Below are positions 9,225 through 15,584 of a stretch of DNA of 15,747 nucleotides, piece after piece. The translations under genes were made by a program, and so were the position numbers. Source of the DNA: UBA3222 sp002363035 (GTDB taxonomy: Bacteria; Verrucomicrobiota; Verrucomicrobiia; Opitutales; UBA9783). How positions within the stretch are numbered: position 1 is the first letter of the stretch; each line of letters opens with the position of its first letter. Location: contig CAMPCR010000022.1 in the NCBI GenBank assembly GCA_946646575.1, forward strand, positions 1 through 15,747. The letters run 5' to 3'. The notes under the pieces were generated by a model that had not been told where the DNA came from, did not search any database, and saw only the letters and a list, made by a program, of their open reading frames with translations.

Positions 9225-10420
9225 AAGGCTGCCTTCGTTTCCCGAACGATCGTTTCCGCCGCCTGCGTTAAATCTTCGGTGACAAAAACCGGCAAACCGC
9301 TCCGTTGCAACAATGCCAAACCTTCGTCTTTGCGGTTCCCCATGAGACGCATCACGCACGGCACGCGAAGCGCAACCGTTTCCGTCACCGAAATCAGCCC
9401 CTGCACCACGCGGTCGCACGGCAACGTACCGCCGAAAATGTTAACGAACACACCGCGGGTTTTCGGATGTTTCAGCAGAATACGGAACCCTGCCTCGATT
9501 TGTTCCGCGGAAGCCGTATCGCCGATATCCAGGAAATTCGCCGCCTTTCCGCCTAACGTATCCAATAAATCGAGGGTCGCCATTCCCAATCCCGCACCGT
9601 TTGCCAGACAGGCAATATCGCCGTCCAACGCCACATAATTGTGAATACCGACGGATTTTGCTTCGGCTTCCGTCGGATCGGTTTCGTTCGGATCCTCGAA
9701 AGAGACAAAATTCTCATGCCGAAAGCGCGCATTGTCATCCAACTGCATTTTGCAGTCCAATGCCGACAAATGCCCCTCTTGCGTCAAAACCAAAGGATTG
9801 ATTTCAATGAGGCACGCATCCGAGGCAACAAACGCACGATAAAGATTGAGCAACAACTCGATGCATTCGTTAAAAGCCTCGCCGATCAGTTGAAACAAGT
9901 ACGCCACACGACGCGCCTGAAAGGGTTGCAAGCCTAAAAGCGGATCAACGGGAAACGTTAAAACCTTCTCGGGATGCGTTTGCGCGACCGTTTCGACGTC
10001 GCAACCGCCGCTGTCGGATGCCATCAACACGGGACATTGACGATCGCGGTCGATGAGAAGAGAAAGATAAAATTCGCGCGCAACGGCAACGGTTTCCGTT
10101 ACATAAACTTTATGAACGACCCTCCCTTCGGCACCCGTCTGATTCGTCACCAGCGTCTTGCCAAACATATCCGCGACGACTTCGGCGGCATGCTCCGTTT
10201 CCACCAACCGCACGCCCGAGGTACCGCTCTCCTTAAAATGCCCCTTTCCGCGACCGCCGGCATGAATTTGAGCTTTTACAACCACTTTCGGGCGACCTTT
10301 AAACGCCCGCAAAGCCGTCGCAATTGCAGAGGATGTATTTTCTTCGATGCAAACTCCGAACGGAACGGGTATATGAAAGGATTTTAGGAGCCCTTTTGCC
10401 TGATACTCGTGTACGTTCAT
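9221..10420 (-). CDS. sucC: Succinate--CoA ligase [ADP-forming], beta subunit
   Basis: SucC contributes the ATP-grasp domain and most of the succinate site of the SucCD complex in the cytoplasm. The 399-residue product starts MNVHEYQAKGLL, with GGRGKG (55-60), the metal-site LIEINPL (204-210), the shared substrate Asn274 in NGAGLGM (274-280), and VNIFGG (326-331). Two loops are unusual: FLDIGDTAS where FLDVGGGA is common, and GGTLPCD where GGIVRCD is common, so the Arg after the succinate-binding loop is a Pro. ATG start, 1 nt after the rpoN stop (TAGGATG), so translation is probably coupled to rpoN. Family assignment is secure; exact substrate specificity is less so. Confidence 0.95.
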   Translation of the reverse strand: MNVHEYQAKGLLKSFHIPVPFGVCIEENTSSAIATALRAFKGRPKVVVKAQIHAGGRGKGHFKESGTSGVRLVETEHAAEVVADMFGKTLVTNQTGAEGRVVHKVYVTETVAVAREFYLSLLIDRDRQCPVLMASDSGGCDVETVAQTHPEKVLTFPVDPLLGLQPFQARRVAYLFQLIGEAFNECIELLLNLYRAFVASDACLIEINPLVLTQEGHLSALDCKMQLDDNARFRHENFVSFEDPNETDPTEAEAKSVGIHNYVALDGDIACLANGAGLGMATLDLLDTLGGKAANFLDIGDTASAEQIEAGFRILLKHPKTRGVFVNIFGGTLPCDRVVQGLISVTETVALRVPCVMRLMGNRKDEGLALLQRSGLPVFVTEDLTQAAETIVRETKAAL

Positions 10421-10421
10421 C

Positions 10422-11771
10422 CTAATCGTATTGTCGGCGCAGACTCGCAGACAAGATGCCCAGGCTTTCGCGGTATTTGGTCACCGTTCGTCGGGCAATG
10501 TTCACCTGCTCCTTCGCCAGCAACGTCGCGATTTGTTGATCGCTCAACGGACTGCGTCGATCTTCATCTTCCACAATCCGCTTAATGCGTTGCCTGACAA
10601 CACTGTTAGAGATACGGCTCCCGGAAGCATTCCGCAAGCCTTTTGTAAAAAAGTACTTAAATGCAAACACACCGAACGGCGTCTCGACGTACTTGTTGGC
10701 GGTCGCACGGCTGACGGTGGTTTCGTGGATGCCCAAATCGTCCGCCAGCATCTGCATGGTTAAAGGCTTCAAATGCGCCGCACCACGCTCAAAAAAACCC
10801 ATCTGCCGCCGCAACAACGCGCGTGCAATATCCTCTATCGTTTTTTGCCGTTGAAAAATTGCGCGAATAAAAAACTGCCCGGCACGCATTTTGAGGCGTA
10901 AATACGAACGTTCGGAAGGTTTCAGGTTTTTCGCCAGCAACAGTTTGCAATCACTCCCGATGCGCAAATTCGGAATGTATTGACGGTTCAACACTACCAT
11001 CCATTCATTGAGATGATTTTTATAAATCCTTACGTCGGGAATAACGGTATGCGTCGGTTTGGACGCAAACGCACTGCCGGGCGCGGGATTGAGCGTCGCA
11101 ATATCATTGCAAACGGCGCTTTGGATATCTTTAACCGTCACTGAACATGCTTCCGCAATTTCAACCCACTTATTGCGAAGCAACGCATCGTAATGTTCCG
11201 ATAAAATCTTAAATGCCAATGATTGTTCTTTATTTTGATGCTTCAACTGCACCAGCAAACTCGAAACCGTATCCCGACATCCGACACCGATCGGATCCAG
11301 ATTTTGCACAACCGCCAATGCCGCCGCTATTTGCTTCGGATCGGAAGCGGTTTGTCGCGCCAATTCCTCTTCGGACAACTCCAAAAAACCTTTTTCGTTT
11401 AAACTGCCGATGATAAATTCGACGATTGTCCGCAATTTCTTCGGCAAGTCCATGCAACCGATCTGTTCCGACAAATGCTCCTGCAGAGTAACTTCCGACG
11501 TCAGCGACGCCATCATGAAGTCATGATGTTTTACAGCTTCGGCGCGGTCGGTGTTGTGCTCGAAACCGCCACTGTACCCATCAAATGCATCACCCTGTTT
11601 CCCGTCAACCTCCGGCATCGTCGGCACTTCCTCCAAAGCGGGATTGGTCGACATTTCTTCGCGGATCATCTCGCGCAAATCCAACGCGGACACCTGCAAA
11701 ATCTTCAACGACTGCCGCAGCTGCGGCGCCAAAACCTGCGCCTGCGTCTGGAGCTGCCGAAGTTGAGCCAT
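10422..11771 (-). CDS. rpoN: RNA polymerase sigma-54 factor RpoN
   Basis: Sigma-54 directs RNA polymerase to -24/-12 promoters and needs AAA+ activators to open them. Using the ATG at 11769-11771 the product has 449 residues: the Gln/Leu-rich activator-interacting region (about 1-50, with APQLRQSLKILQ), a linker, the core-binding domain, a helix-turn-helix (about 339-375, ADDLGIHETTVSRATANKY followed by GVFAFKYFF), and the RpoN box ARRTVTKYRE (426-435) that reads the -24 element. A GTG at 11832-11834 would add 21 residues, but a TACAAT -10 box at 11782-11787 favours the ATG. Neither start has a Shine-Dalgarno sequence. It heads the rpoN-sucC-sucD unit. No sigma-54 activator gene is in the window. 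Confidence 0.95.
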   Translation of the reverse strand: MAQLRQLQTQAQVLAPQLRQSLKILQVSALDLREMIREEMSTNPALEEVPTMPEVDGKQGDAFDGYSGGFEHNTDRAEAVKHHDFMMASLTSEVTLQEHLSEQIGCMDLPKKLRTIVEFIIGSLNEKGFLELSEEELARQTASDPKQIAAALAVVQNLDPIGVGCRDTVSSLLVQLKHQNKEQSLAFKILSEHYDALLRNKWVEIAEACSVTVKDIQSAVCNDIATLNPAPGSAFASKPTHTVIPDVRIYKNHLNEWMVVLNRQYIPNLRIGSDCKLLLAKNLKPSERSYLRLKMRAGQFFIRAIFQRQKTIEDIARALLRRQMGFFERGAAHLKPLTMQMLADDLGIHETTVSRATANKYVETPFGVFAFKYFFTKGLRNASGSRISNSVVRQRIKRIVEDEDRRSPLSDQQIATLLAKEQVNIARRTVTKYRESLGILSASLRRQYD

Positions 11772-11781
11772 GGGTGTATTT

Positions 11782-11787
11782 ATTGTA
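11782..11787 (-). promoter_or_regulatory. Candidate -10 box of the rpoN-sucCD operon
   Basis: TACAAT (5 of 6 consensus) on the minus strand lies 10 nt before the chosen rpoN ATG, so transcription would begin about 4 nt ahead of the start codon. The -35 at 17-nt spacing (TTCCCG) is weak, so the call rests on the -10 and on the similar arrangement at murC and the ferredoxin gene. Confidence 0.35.
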
Positions 11788-11834
11788 AGCGACAACCGTT
11801 CAAACGGGAAGGGCTTTTCGCGTTTTGTTGCCAC

Positions 11835-12224
11835 GGGTACGGGGGAAAAACGCGTTCGAACCGCTTTTTAAAACGGTCGCGGTTGTTTAACACCTACCTG
11901 AACATACTCCGATAACGCAACATTTTCGCAATCCCGTAAAACCTGCGTCGACGTGCCGAACATGCTCCACATTTTCCCTATCCTTCCGTCCCGACCGAAA
12001 AAAATCCTTCTCCATCCCTCGCATGGCACGTCTTGTTGCCAAGAAGTATATTTGCACAACAATCTCTCGCGAACCTCTTTGGAACATACCGTCCGCATAC
12101 ACCTGTCGCTCCGCAATTTACTCAACCGCATACCCAAACGTAAACAACGGCACGACACAAAGCCCCCTGCTCTTTACACTGCTCGCGCACACTCTTTTAT
12201 CCACCCGCCGACGATGTAAAAAGC
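11835..12224. other. Divergent intergenic region between rpoN and the ferredoxin gene
   Basis: About 390 nt without a recognisable gene. It holds a short inverted repeat AACCGC/GCGGTT (11859-11864 and 11879-11884) and TGGCA/TGCCA (12024-12028 and 12037-12041). A 76-codon minus-strand frame beginning about 12098 and ending near 11868 has a Cys- and Trp-containing translation that I do not recognise, with no ribosome binding site. No tmRNA, RNase P RNA or SRP RNA signature was seen. Confidence 0.4.
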
Positions 12225-12252
12225 TTGACCTTCGGCGCGGTTTTTCGACAAT
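12225..12252 (+). promoter_or_regulatory. Promoter of the ferredoxin gene
   Basis: TTGACC (-35, 12225-12230, 5 of 6 consensus), a 16-nt spacer and GACAAT (-10, 12247-12252, 4 of 6). Transcription would start about 12259, two bases before the ATG at 12261. The message would be almost leaderless, consistent with the absence of a strong Shine-Dalgarno sequence. Confidence 0.5.
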
Positions 12253-12260
12253 GAGCTCGT

Positions 12261-12497
12261 ATGGCGGATAAGGCAAACAAGTTCCCGGAGAATGTTCGCG
12301 GCAGATTTTACGTCGATAATCAATGCATCGGATGCGCGCGCTGTCAATACGATGCGCCGCAATTTTTCGGTGCCCGTGACGATGGACTTTCCTACGTGAA
12401 AAAGCAGCCGACCACCGAGCAGGAAATTCAAACCTGCACGGAGGAAATGGATTATTGCCCCGTCAATGCCATCGGAAACGACGGCGATCAGGCTTAA
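12261..12497 (+). CDS. Single [4Fe-4S] cluster ferredoxin
   Basis: A small acidic electron carrier of 78 residues. CIGCARC gives Cys22, Cys25 and Cys28, and Cys66 in the CPVNAIG motif completes the usual four ligands of one [4Fe-4S] cluster. Cys59 is an extra cysteine that in related proteins can form a disulfide or stay free. The protein is monocluster, since the second CxxCxxC of bacterial 2[4Fe-4S] ferredoxins is absent. The start is the ATG at 12261, just after a plausible promoter. It stands alone on the plus strand, divergent from rpoN and followed by tRNA genes, so its redox partner cannot be read from context. The minus-strand frame over the same bases is a shadow. Confidence 0.9.
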   Translation: MADKANKFPENVRGRFYVDNQCIGCARCQYDAPQFFGARDDGLSYVKKQPTTEQEIQTCTEEMDYCPVNAIGNDGDQA

Positions 12498-12580
12498 TGC
12501 GGCGTTTGGGTGTCGCGTTTTGCGTGTTTTAAGAGATTTTTTTGCTTTTTGTCCCGTATCGACGGTGATGGCAAACAAGC

Positions 12581-12657
12581 GGACGATTAGCTCAGTTGGT
12601 TAGAGCGTCTGGTTTACATCCGGCAGGTCGCAGGTTCGAGTCCTGCATCGTCCACCA
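12581..12657 (+). tRNA. tRNA-Val(TAC)
   Basis: A 77-nt cloverleaf with acceptor GGACGAT/ATCGTCC, encoded ACCA, D-arm GCTC/GAGC, T-arm GCAGG/CCTGC and anticodon loop TTTACAT, giving anticodon TAC for valine. The outermost anticodon-stem pair (27-43) is a T-C mismatch and the third is T-G, so this stem is weak. Confidence 0.95.
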
Positions 12658-12868
12658 GGATAAAGTCGGTTTATTGGTGCTTTTACAAGGGGTTCTATCG
12701 ATATGTGTTTTCCGCCATTTAAACATCACAGCGTGCGTGGCATATGTTGATAATCGAAACACATGCTCCTTCCCGTCCCGCAAAGAAGCATTGCCGGTTT
12801 TCCGACTTTAAAAGAAAGCTTGCCGTCGGCGTTTCAACCGCCTCCAATGAGAACAGAGACGGTTGAAC
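12658..12868 (+). other. Spacer between the two tRNA-Val genes
   Basis: 211 nt with no recognisable gene. Next to the second tRNA, TTCAACCG (12833-12840) and CGGTTGAA (12860-12867) form a perfect 8-bp inverted repeat with a 19-nt spacer, which may be a processing or regulatory structure in the precursor. If both tRNAs share a transcript, this is a long internal spacer. Confidence 0.4.
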
Positions 12869-12945
12869 GGACGATTAGCTCAGCCGGTTAGAGCACATGC
12901 ATCACACGCATGGGGTCGCAGGTTCGAGTCCTGCATCGTCCACCA
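12869..12945 (+). tRNA. tRNA-Val(CAC)
   Basis: A 77-nt cloverleaf with the same acceptor stem, T-arm and ACCA tail as the tRNA-Val(TAC) upstream. The anticodon stem CATGC/GCATG is perfect and the loop ATCACAC gives anticodon CAC for valine. Position 32 is A, where a pyrimidine is usual. The shared arms suggest duplication followed by change of the anticodon arm. Confidence 0.94.
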
Positions 12946-12963
12946 GGCTTCGAAACAAGTCAC

Positions 12964-13314
12964 CTAAAGTGATTCTCGACTGTTGATTTCCGATGGAAGA
13001 GCGTTCTCGTCGACGACCGTTCCGATGTCGCTTTTAACGGGCGAAACACCCAAATCGCGGTTCAGCATATCCATACGTTCCATCTTGGTAACACTCCGTT
13101 CACTGTTTTCCATAACTACCTGCGGGATGGTTTTACCGCTCGAAATCGCCGCATCGGTTGTTGCCTGCGCTATTTTTGTCGCACCGGCTTCGGGAGCCGT
13201 CGGCGTTTCCCGATGAGTTTTGTTTTCGACCTGCGCGGTATTCTGCGTATCACGAATAACCGCATCGGCATAATTCGGAGCCACTTGACTGACAATACTG
13301 ATAGGACCTGACAT
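12964..13314 (-). CDS. Small protein of unknown function
   Basis: I do not recognise this 116-residue product. It has no cysteine, no transmembrane segment and no signal peptide. The first two thirds are rich in Ala, Thr and Gln and look flexible; the C-terminal part, about 68-110, has charged helical character (ENSERSVTKMERMDMLNRDL) ending in SEINSRESL. The ATG at 13312-13314 is preferred to a start 35 codons earlier because the added N-terminus is unlike the rest. TATACA lies 8 nt before this ATG, echoing the short-leader pattern seen elsewhere here. It is transcribed toward the plus-strand tRNA-Val genes, with only 18 nt between them. No link to the restriction system upstream is evident apart from strand. 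Confidence 0.55.
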   Translation of the reverse strand: MSGPISIVSQVAPNYADAVIRDTQNTAQVENKTHRETPTAPEAGATKIAQATTDAAISSGKTIPQVVMENSERSVTKMERMDMLNRDLGVSPVKSDIGTVVDENALPSEINSRESL

Positions 13315-13551
13315 AGTACTTTTGTATATCGGATGATTTGGGGAAATTGTGGCAGGAAATCCGTTGAAAGAAGAATTGTTCGTTGCAAAAATACAAAAAT
13401 ATCGAAAAACTTTGCGCAAATATCCTCTCTGATGTTATCTATACAACTTTTGCAATCCGCCTTGTTCCTTTTTCAAAAACGGCATCATCTGCGATGCTAA
13501 AAAGCATTGTCCATGACCAAAGGTGACCAAGCTAACCCTTTAAACCCCAAA

Positions 13552-14406
13552 TCACTTCAATACAATTTCAAAAATTCCGTTTTCCATATCGGCGATATTA
13601 TAAAGATCCTCCAATACATTGAAGGTTTCTTCGAGGTTCCGTCTTGCATGCTTCCATCCGCCGCCGTCCGTAATCCAAATGAATTTAAAATTTTTGATAT
13701 GCCTTGCTTCTTCGGCGATTAGTTTGTAACTTCGCGCCGTTTCATTCAGTTTTGAACCGCCGCTTGCGTAAAAATTGGTCTCGATGGCGTAAATATAGGT
13801 CGGCGTTTTGACGACAAAATCCCATCGTTTTGTGAAAATTCCCTTTGATGAAGTTGCGGAAAGATCGACGTGATATTTGTGTTCTGCTTCGGCCAAATCC
13901 ATCTCCTTAAAGTATTTAGCACAGGCTTTTTTCAAATAATGTTCCGTTAAATCTTCCATTTGCCAACCGCCACGATTTTTGCGTCCGTTGGAATCTAACC
14001 CGACTTCAACGCCCGTCACATAATCGTACAAACTGTTGATAATGTGATGTTGCAACAAATCAAAAAGCCCCGTTTGTCGCATAAAATACGTATATTGCTC
14101 GATGGTTTGCGCTTTTTCATCAAATTGATACGTTACATTGCCGAATTTTTCATCCGTGCAATGAATTTCATTTTTTCGTACCGCCAAAAGTATCGGTATC
14201 ACTTTGAGACATTCGGGATATTTGGCTAAAATCTCTCTAAAATCCGCTTCGATATGCTTCGAACCGACAAGCGAATTGAGGATGTTGATTTCGACTTTCA
14301 GACATTCGGCGTTTTGATAAGCCTGTTTAAAATCCGTGTAATAACCGTATCCGTTTATCGATGTTCGGAAAGTAGCAAACCATTTTGAAAAAGTTCGTGT
14401 GTGCAT
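13552..14406 (-). CDS. Type II restriction endonuclease, DpnII/MboI family (GATC)
   Basis: Predicted to cut double-stranded GATC sites lacking adenine methylation. The 284-residue product closely resembles R.DpnII from end to end in my memory of that family: YYTDF (22-26), ILNSLVGSK (42-50), DYVTGVEVGLDSNGRKNR (128-145), DLSA (181-184), the nuclease-core stretch WDFVVK...AIETNFY (195-213), GSKLNETARSY (217-227) and WITDGGGW (244-251). All these blocks are present with no frameshift, so it is probably active. The ATG at 14404-14406 matches the family's N-terminus; earlier in-frame codons only read through the methyltransferase in another frame. It overlaps the methyltransferase 3' end by 52 nt and follows it on the same strand. 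A ribosome binding site is not obvious. The gene looks richer in A/T than the housekeeping genes, in keeping with horizontal transfer. Confidence 0.92.
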   Translation of the reverse strand: MHTRTFSKWFATFRTSINGYGYYTDFKQAYQNAECLKVEINILNSLVGSKHIEADFREILAKYPECLKVIPILLAVRKNEIHCTDEKFGNVTYQFDEKAQTIEQYTYFMRQTGLFDLLQHHIINSLYDYVTGVEVGLDSNGRKNRGGWQMEDLTEHYLKKACAKYFKEMDLAEAEHKYHVDLSATSSKGIFTKRWDFVVKTPTYIYAIETNFYASGGSKLNETARSYKLIAEEARHIKNFKFIWITDGGGWKHARRNLEETFNVLEDLYNIADMENGIFEIVLK

Positions 14407-15188
14407 TCGTTTTTGAGTCGTTTGACAGACAGTTGCAGGTATTCGGAATTGCGATCGATGCCGATATAAATCCGTCCCAGCCGTTTGCAGGCGACACCCG
14501 TTGTCGAGGAACCGCAAAAGGGATCCAAAACAACCTCCCCTTCCCGCGTTGACGCCGAAATAATACGTTCCAACAGATAAACGGGCTTCTGCGTCGGATG
14601 TTTTCCGAACTGCTTTTCGGACAACGGCGTCAATGTGCCCGTCCAAACATCCTTCATTTGCTTCCCGCCGTTGACGGCTTTCATTCGCTCGTAATCGAAG
14701 TAATGTCTTGAGTTCTTATCCGCTTTTTGCGCCCAGAGAATGGTTTCGGTGCTGTGCGTGAAACAACGACATGCCAAATTCGGCGGTGGATTGGTCTTTT
14801 GCCACGTAATGTTGTTGATGATTTTAAATCCTTCCTGCTCCAGTGCCCATCCAACTGAGTAGATATTGTGCAACGTCCCGCTAATCCATAAAGTACCGTT
14901 TTGCTTCAACACACGGCGACACAAACGGATCCATCGGCGATTAAAAGCGTGTTTTTCTTCAAGATTTTCAATCTTATCCCAATCACCTTTGTTCACGGAT
15001 ACCGCCTTGCCGGAACTGCAGGTAATGCCGTCGTTGGAAAGAAAATAAGGCGGGTCGACAAAAATCATGTCGACTGTTTCAGGTGACATTCTTTCCAACG
15101 CATCAAACGTATCCGAAAGATACAACGCCGCACTATCGTCGCAATAATACGGCTTTAAATTCTCAAAAAACGTTCCCGCGTTGAGCAC
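14355..15188 (-). CDS. Type II DNA adenine-N6 methyltransferase, DpnA-like (GATC), beta class
   Basis: Transfers a methyl group from S-adenosylmethionine to adenine in GATC, protecting host DNA from the adjoining nuclease. The motif order is beta-class: catalytic DPPY (45-48) comes before the SAM-binding DPFCGSSTTG (222-231). The blocks FLSNDGITCSSGKAVSVNKG (49-68), GTLWISGTLHNIYSVG (98-113), NNITWQKTNPPPNLACR (125-141), THSTETILWA (144-153) and GKHPTQKP (195-202) match the M.DpnIIB (DpnA) group, whose pneumococcal member also methylates single-stranded DNA. Motif I is FCGSS rather than FxGxG, which occurs in some active relatives. The start is GTG (15186-15188) with a weak GGA ahead. A palindrome at 15201-15222 lies 12 nt upstream. 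No alpha-class DpnM partner is present on either side. Confidence 0.93.
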   Translation of the reverse strand: MLNAGTFFENLKPYYCDDSAALYLSDTFDALERMSPETVDMIFVDPPYFLSNDGITCSSGKAVSVNKGDWDKIENLEEKHAFNRRWIRLCRRVLKQNGTLWISGTLHNIYSVGWALEQEGFKIINNITWQKTNPPPNLACRCFTHSTETILWAQKADKNSRHYFDYERMKAVNGGKQMKDVWTGTLTPLSEKQFGKHPTQKPVYLLERIISASTREGEVVLDPFCGSSTTGVACKRLGRIYIGIDRNSEYLQLSVKRLKNECTHELFQNGLLLSEHR

Positions 15189-15200
15189 TTTCCAGGCTTT

Positions 15201-15222
15201 TTTGTTATTTTAATATAACAAA
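15201..15222. promoter_or_regulatory. Inverted repeat upstream of the methyltransferase, possible operator
   Basis: TTTGTTAT and ATAACAAA form a perfect 8-bp inverted repeat around a 6-nt centre, ending 12 nt before the methyltransferase GTG. Size, symmetry and position suit a protein-binding operator that would control the restriction-modification genes, but a separate controller gene is not visible. It could also be part of an AT-rich promoter, since TATATT and TAAAAT lie within it on the minus strand. Confidence 0.4.
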
Positions 15223-15584
15223 GCAAAATTCAAAGAAAAATCACGCAAAACCAAAACGCGTGCGCTAAAACAGGCAGCTGCGATCAACGCTCCGAACATT
15301 GAAAGCGTTTGCGTACCCCGAACCTTCGTGTTTTTCGTTCGCAAACACGTAAACCCAGATACGTAAGCCTGCTTTATTTAGAGGAAGTCACAACCCGATA
15401 CAAACTTTCTTCAATGCACACGATTTTTAGATTTTTAAAATCGCCGCGCTCGTCTGTCTCAACTAATCCCTATCGAGAACGTCAACGCACACCCCAAAGC
15501 CACTCACATTCTTTTCAATCACACGAAACAACAGCACCGAATAAACGTGCAACCCATACGCACGCCTGCAGCGCCTCGCGGAAA
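15223..15584. other. Intergenic region between rpsI and the restriction-modification genes
   Basis: About 360 nt with no recognisable gene on either strand. It holds two weak inverted repeats: CGTGTTT/AAACACG around 15329-15352 and CGATTTT/AAAATCG at 15421-15443. Neither has the GC-rich stem plus T run of an intrinsic terminator. No copy of the nearby tRNA-Val 3' end was seen, so there is no sign of tRNA-directed integration. Confidence 0.5.

Noticed and set aside
9225..9419. Longer N-terminus for SucD
   Set aside because: The extra 65 codons read through sucC out of frame and do not match SucD; the ATG overlapping the sucC stop gives the normal length.
11772..11834. GTG start adding 21 residues to RpoN
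   Set aside because: No ribosome binding site, a rarer start codon, and a TACAAT -10 box falls inside the extension; the ATG at 11771 matches the usual N-terminus. It is not excluded.
12024..12039. Sigma-54-like promoter TGGCACG...TTGC upstream of the ferredoxin gene
   Set aside because: Spacing between GG and GC is 11 nt rather than the required 10, and it lies over 200 nt from the gene.
11868..12158. 96-codon minus-strand frame in the rpoN-ferredoxin gap
   Set aside because: No recognised family and no ribosome binding site; kept only as a low-interest observation.
12174..12578. 134-codon minus-strand frame over the ferredoxin gene
   Set aside because: Antisense shadow of a clear ferredoxin with its four cluster cysteines; the translation matches nothing.
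12592..12783. 63-codon minus-strand frame over tRNA-Val(TAC)
   Set aside because: It covers the tRNA on the opposite strand; such frames are common spurious calls.
14407..14646. Longer N-terminus for the restriction endonuclease
   Set aside because: These 80 codons overlap the methyltransferase in another frame and have no counterpart in the DpnII family.
12869..15584. Restriction-modification genes as a tRNA-integrated island
   Set aside because: No integrase and no repeated copy of the tRNA-Val 3' end at the far side.
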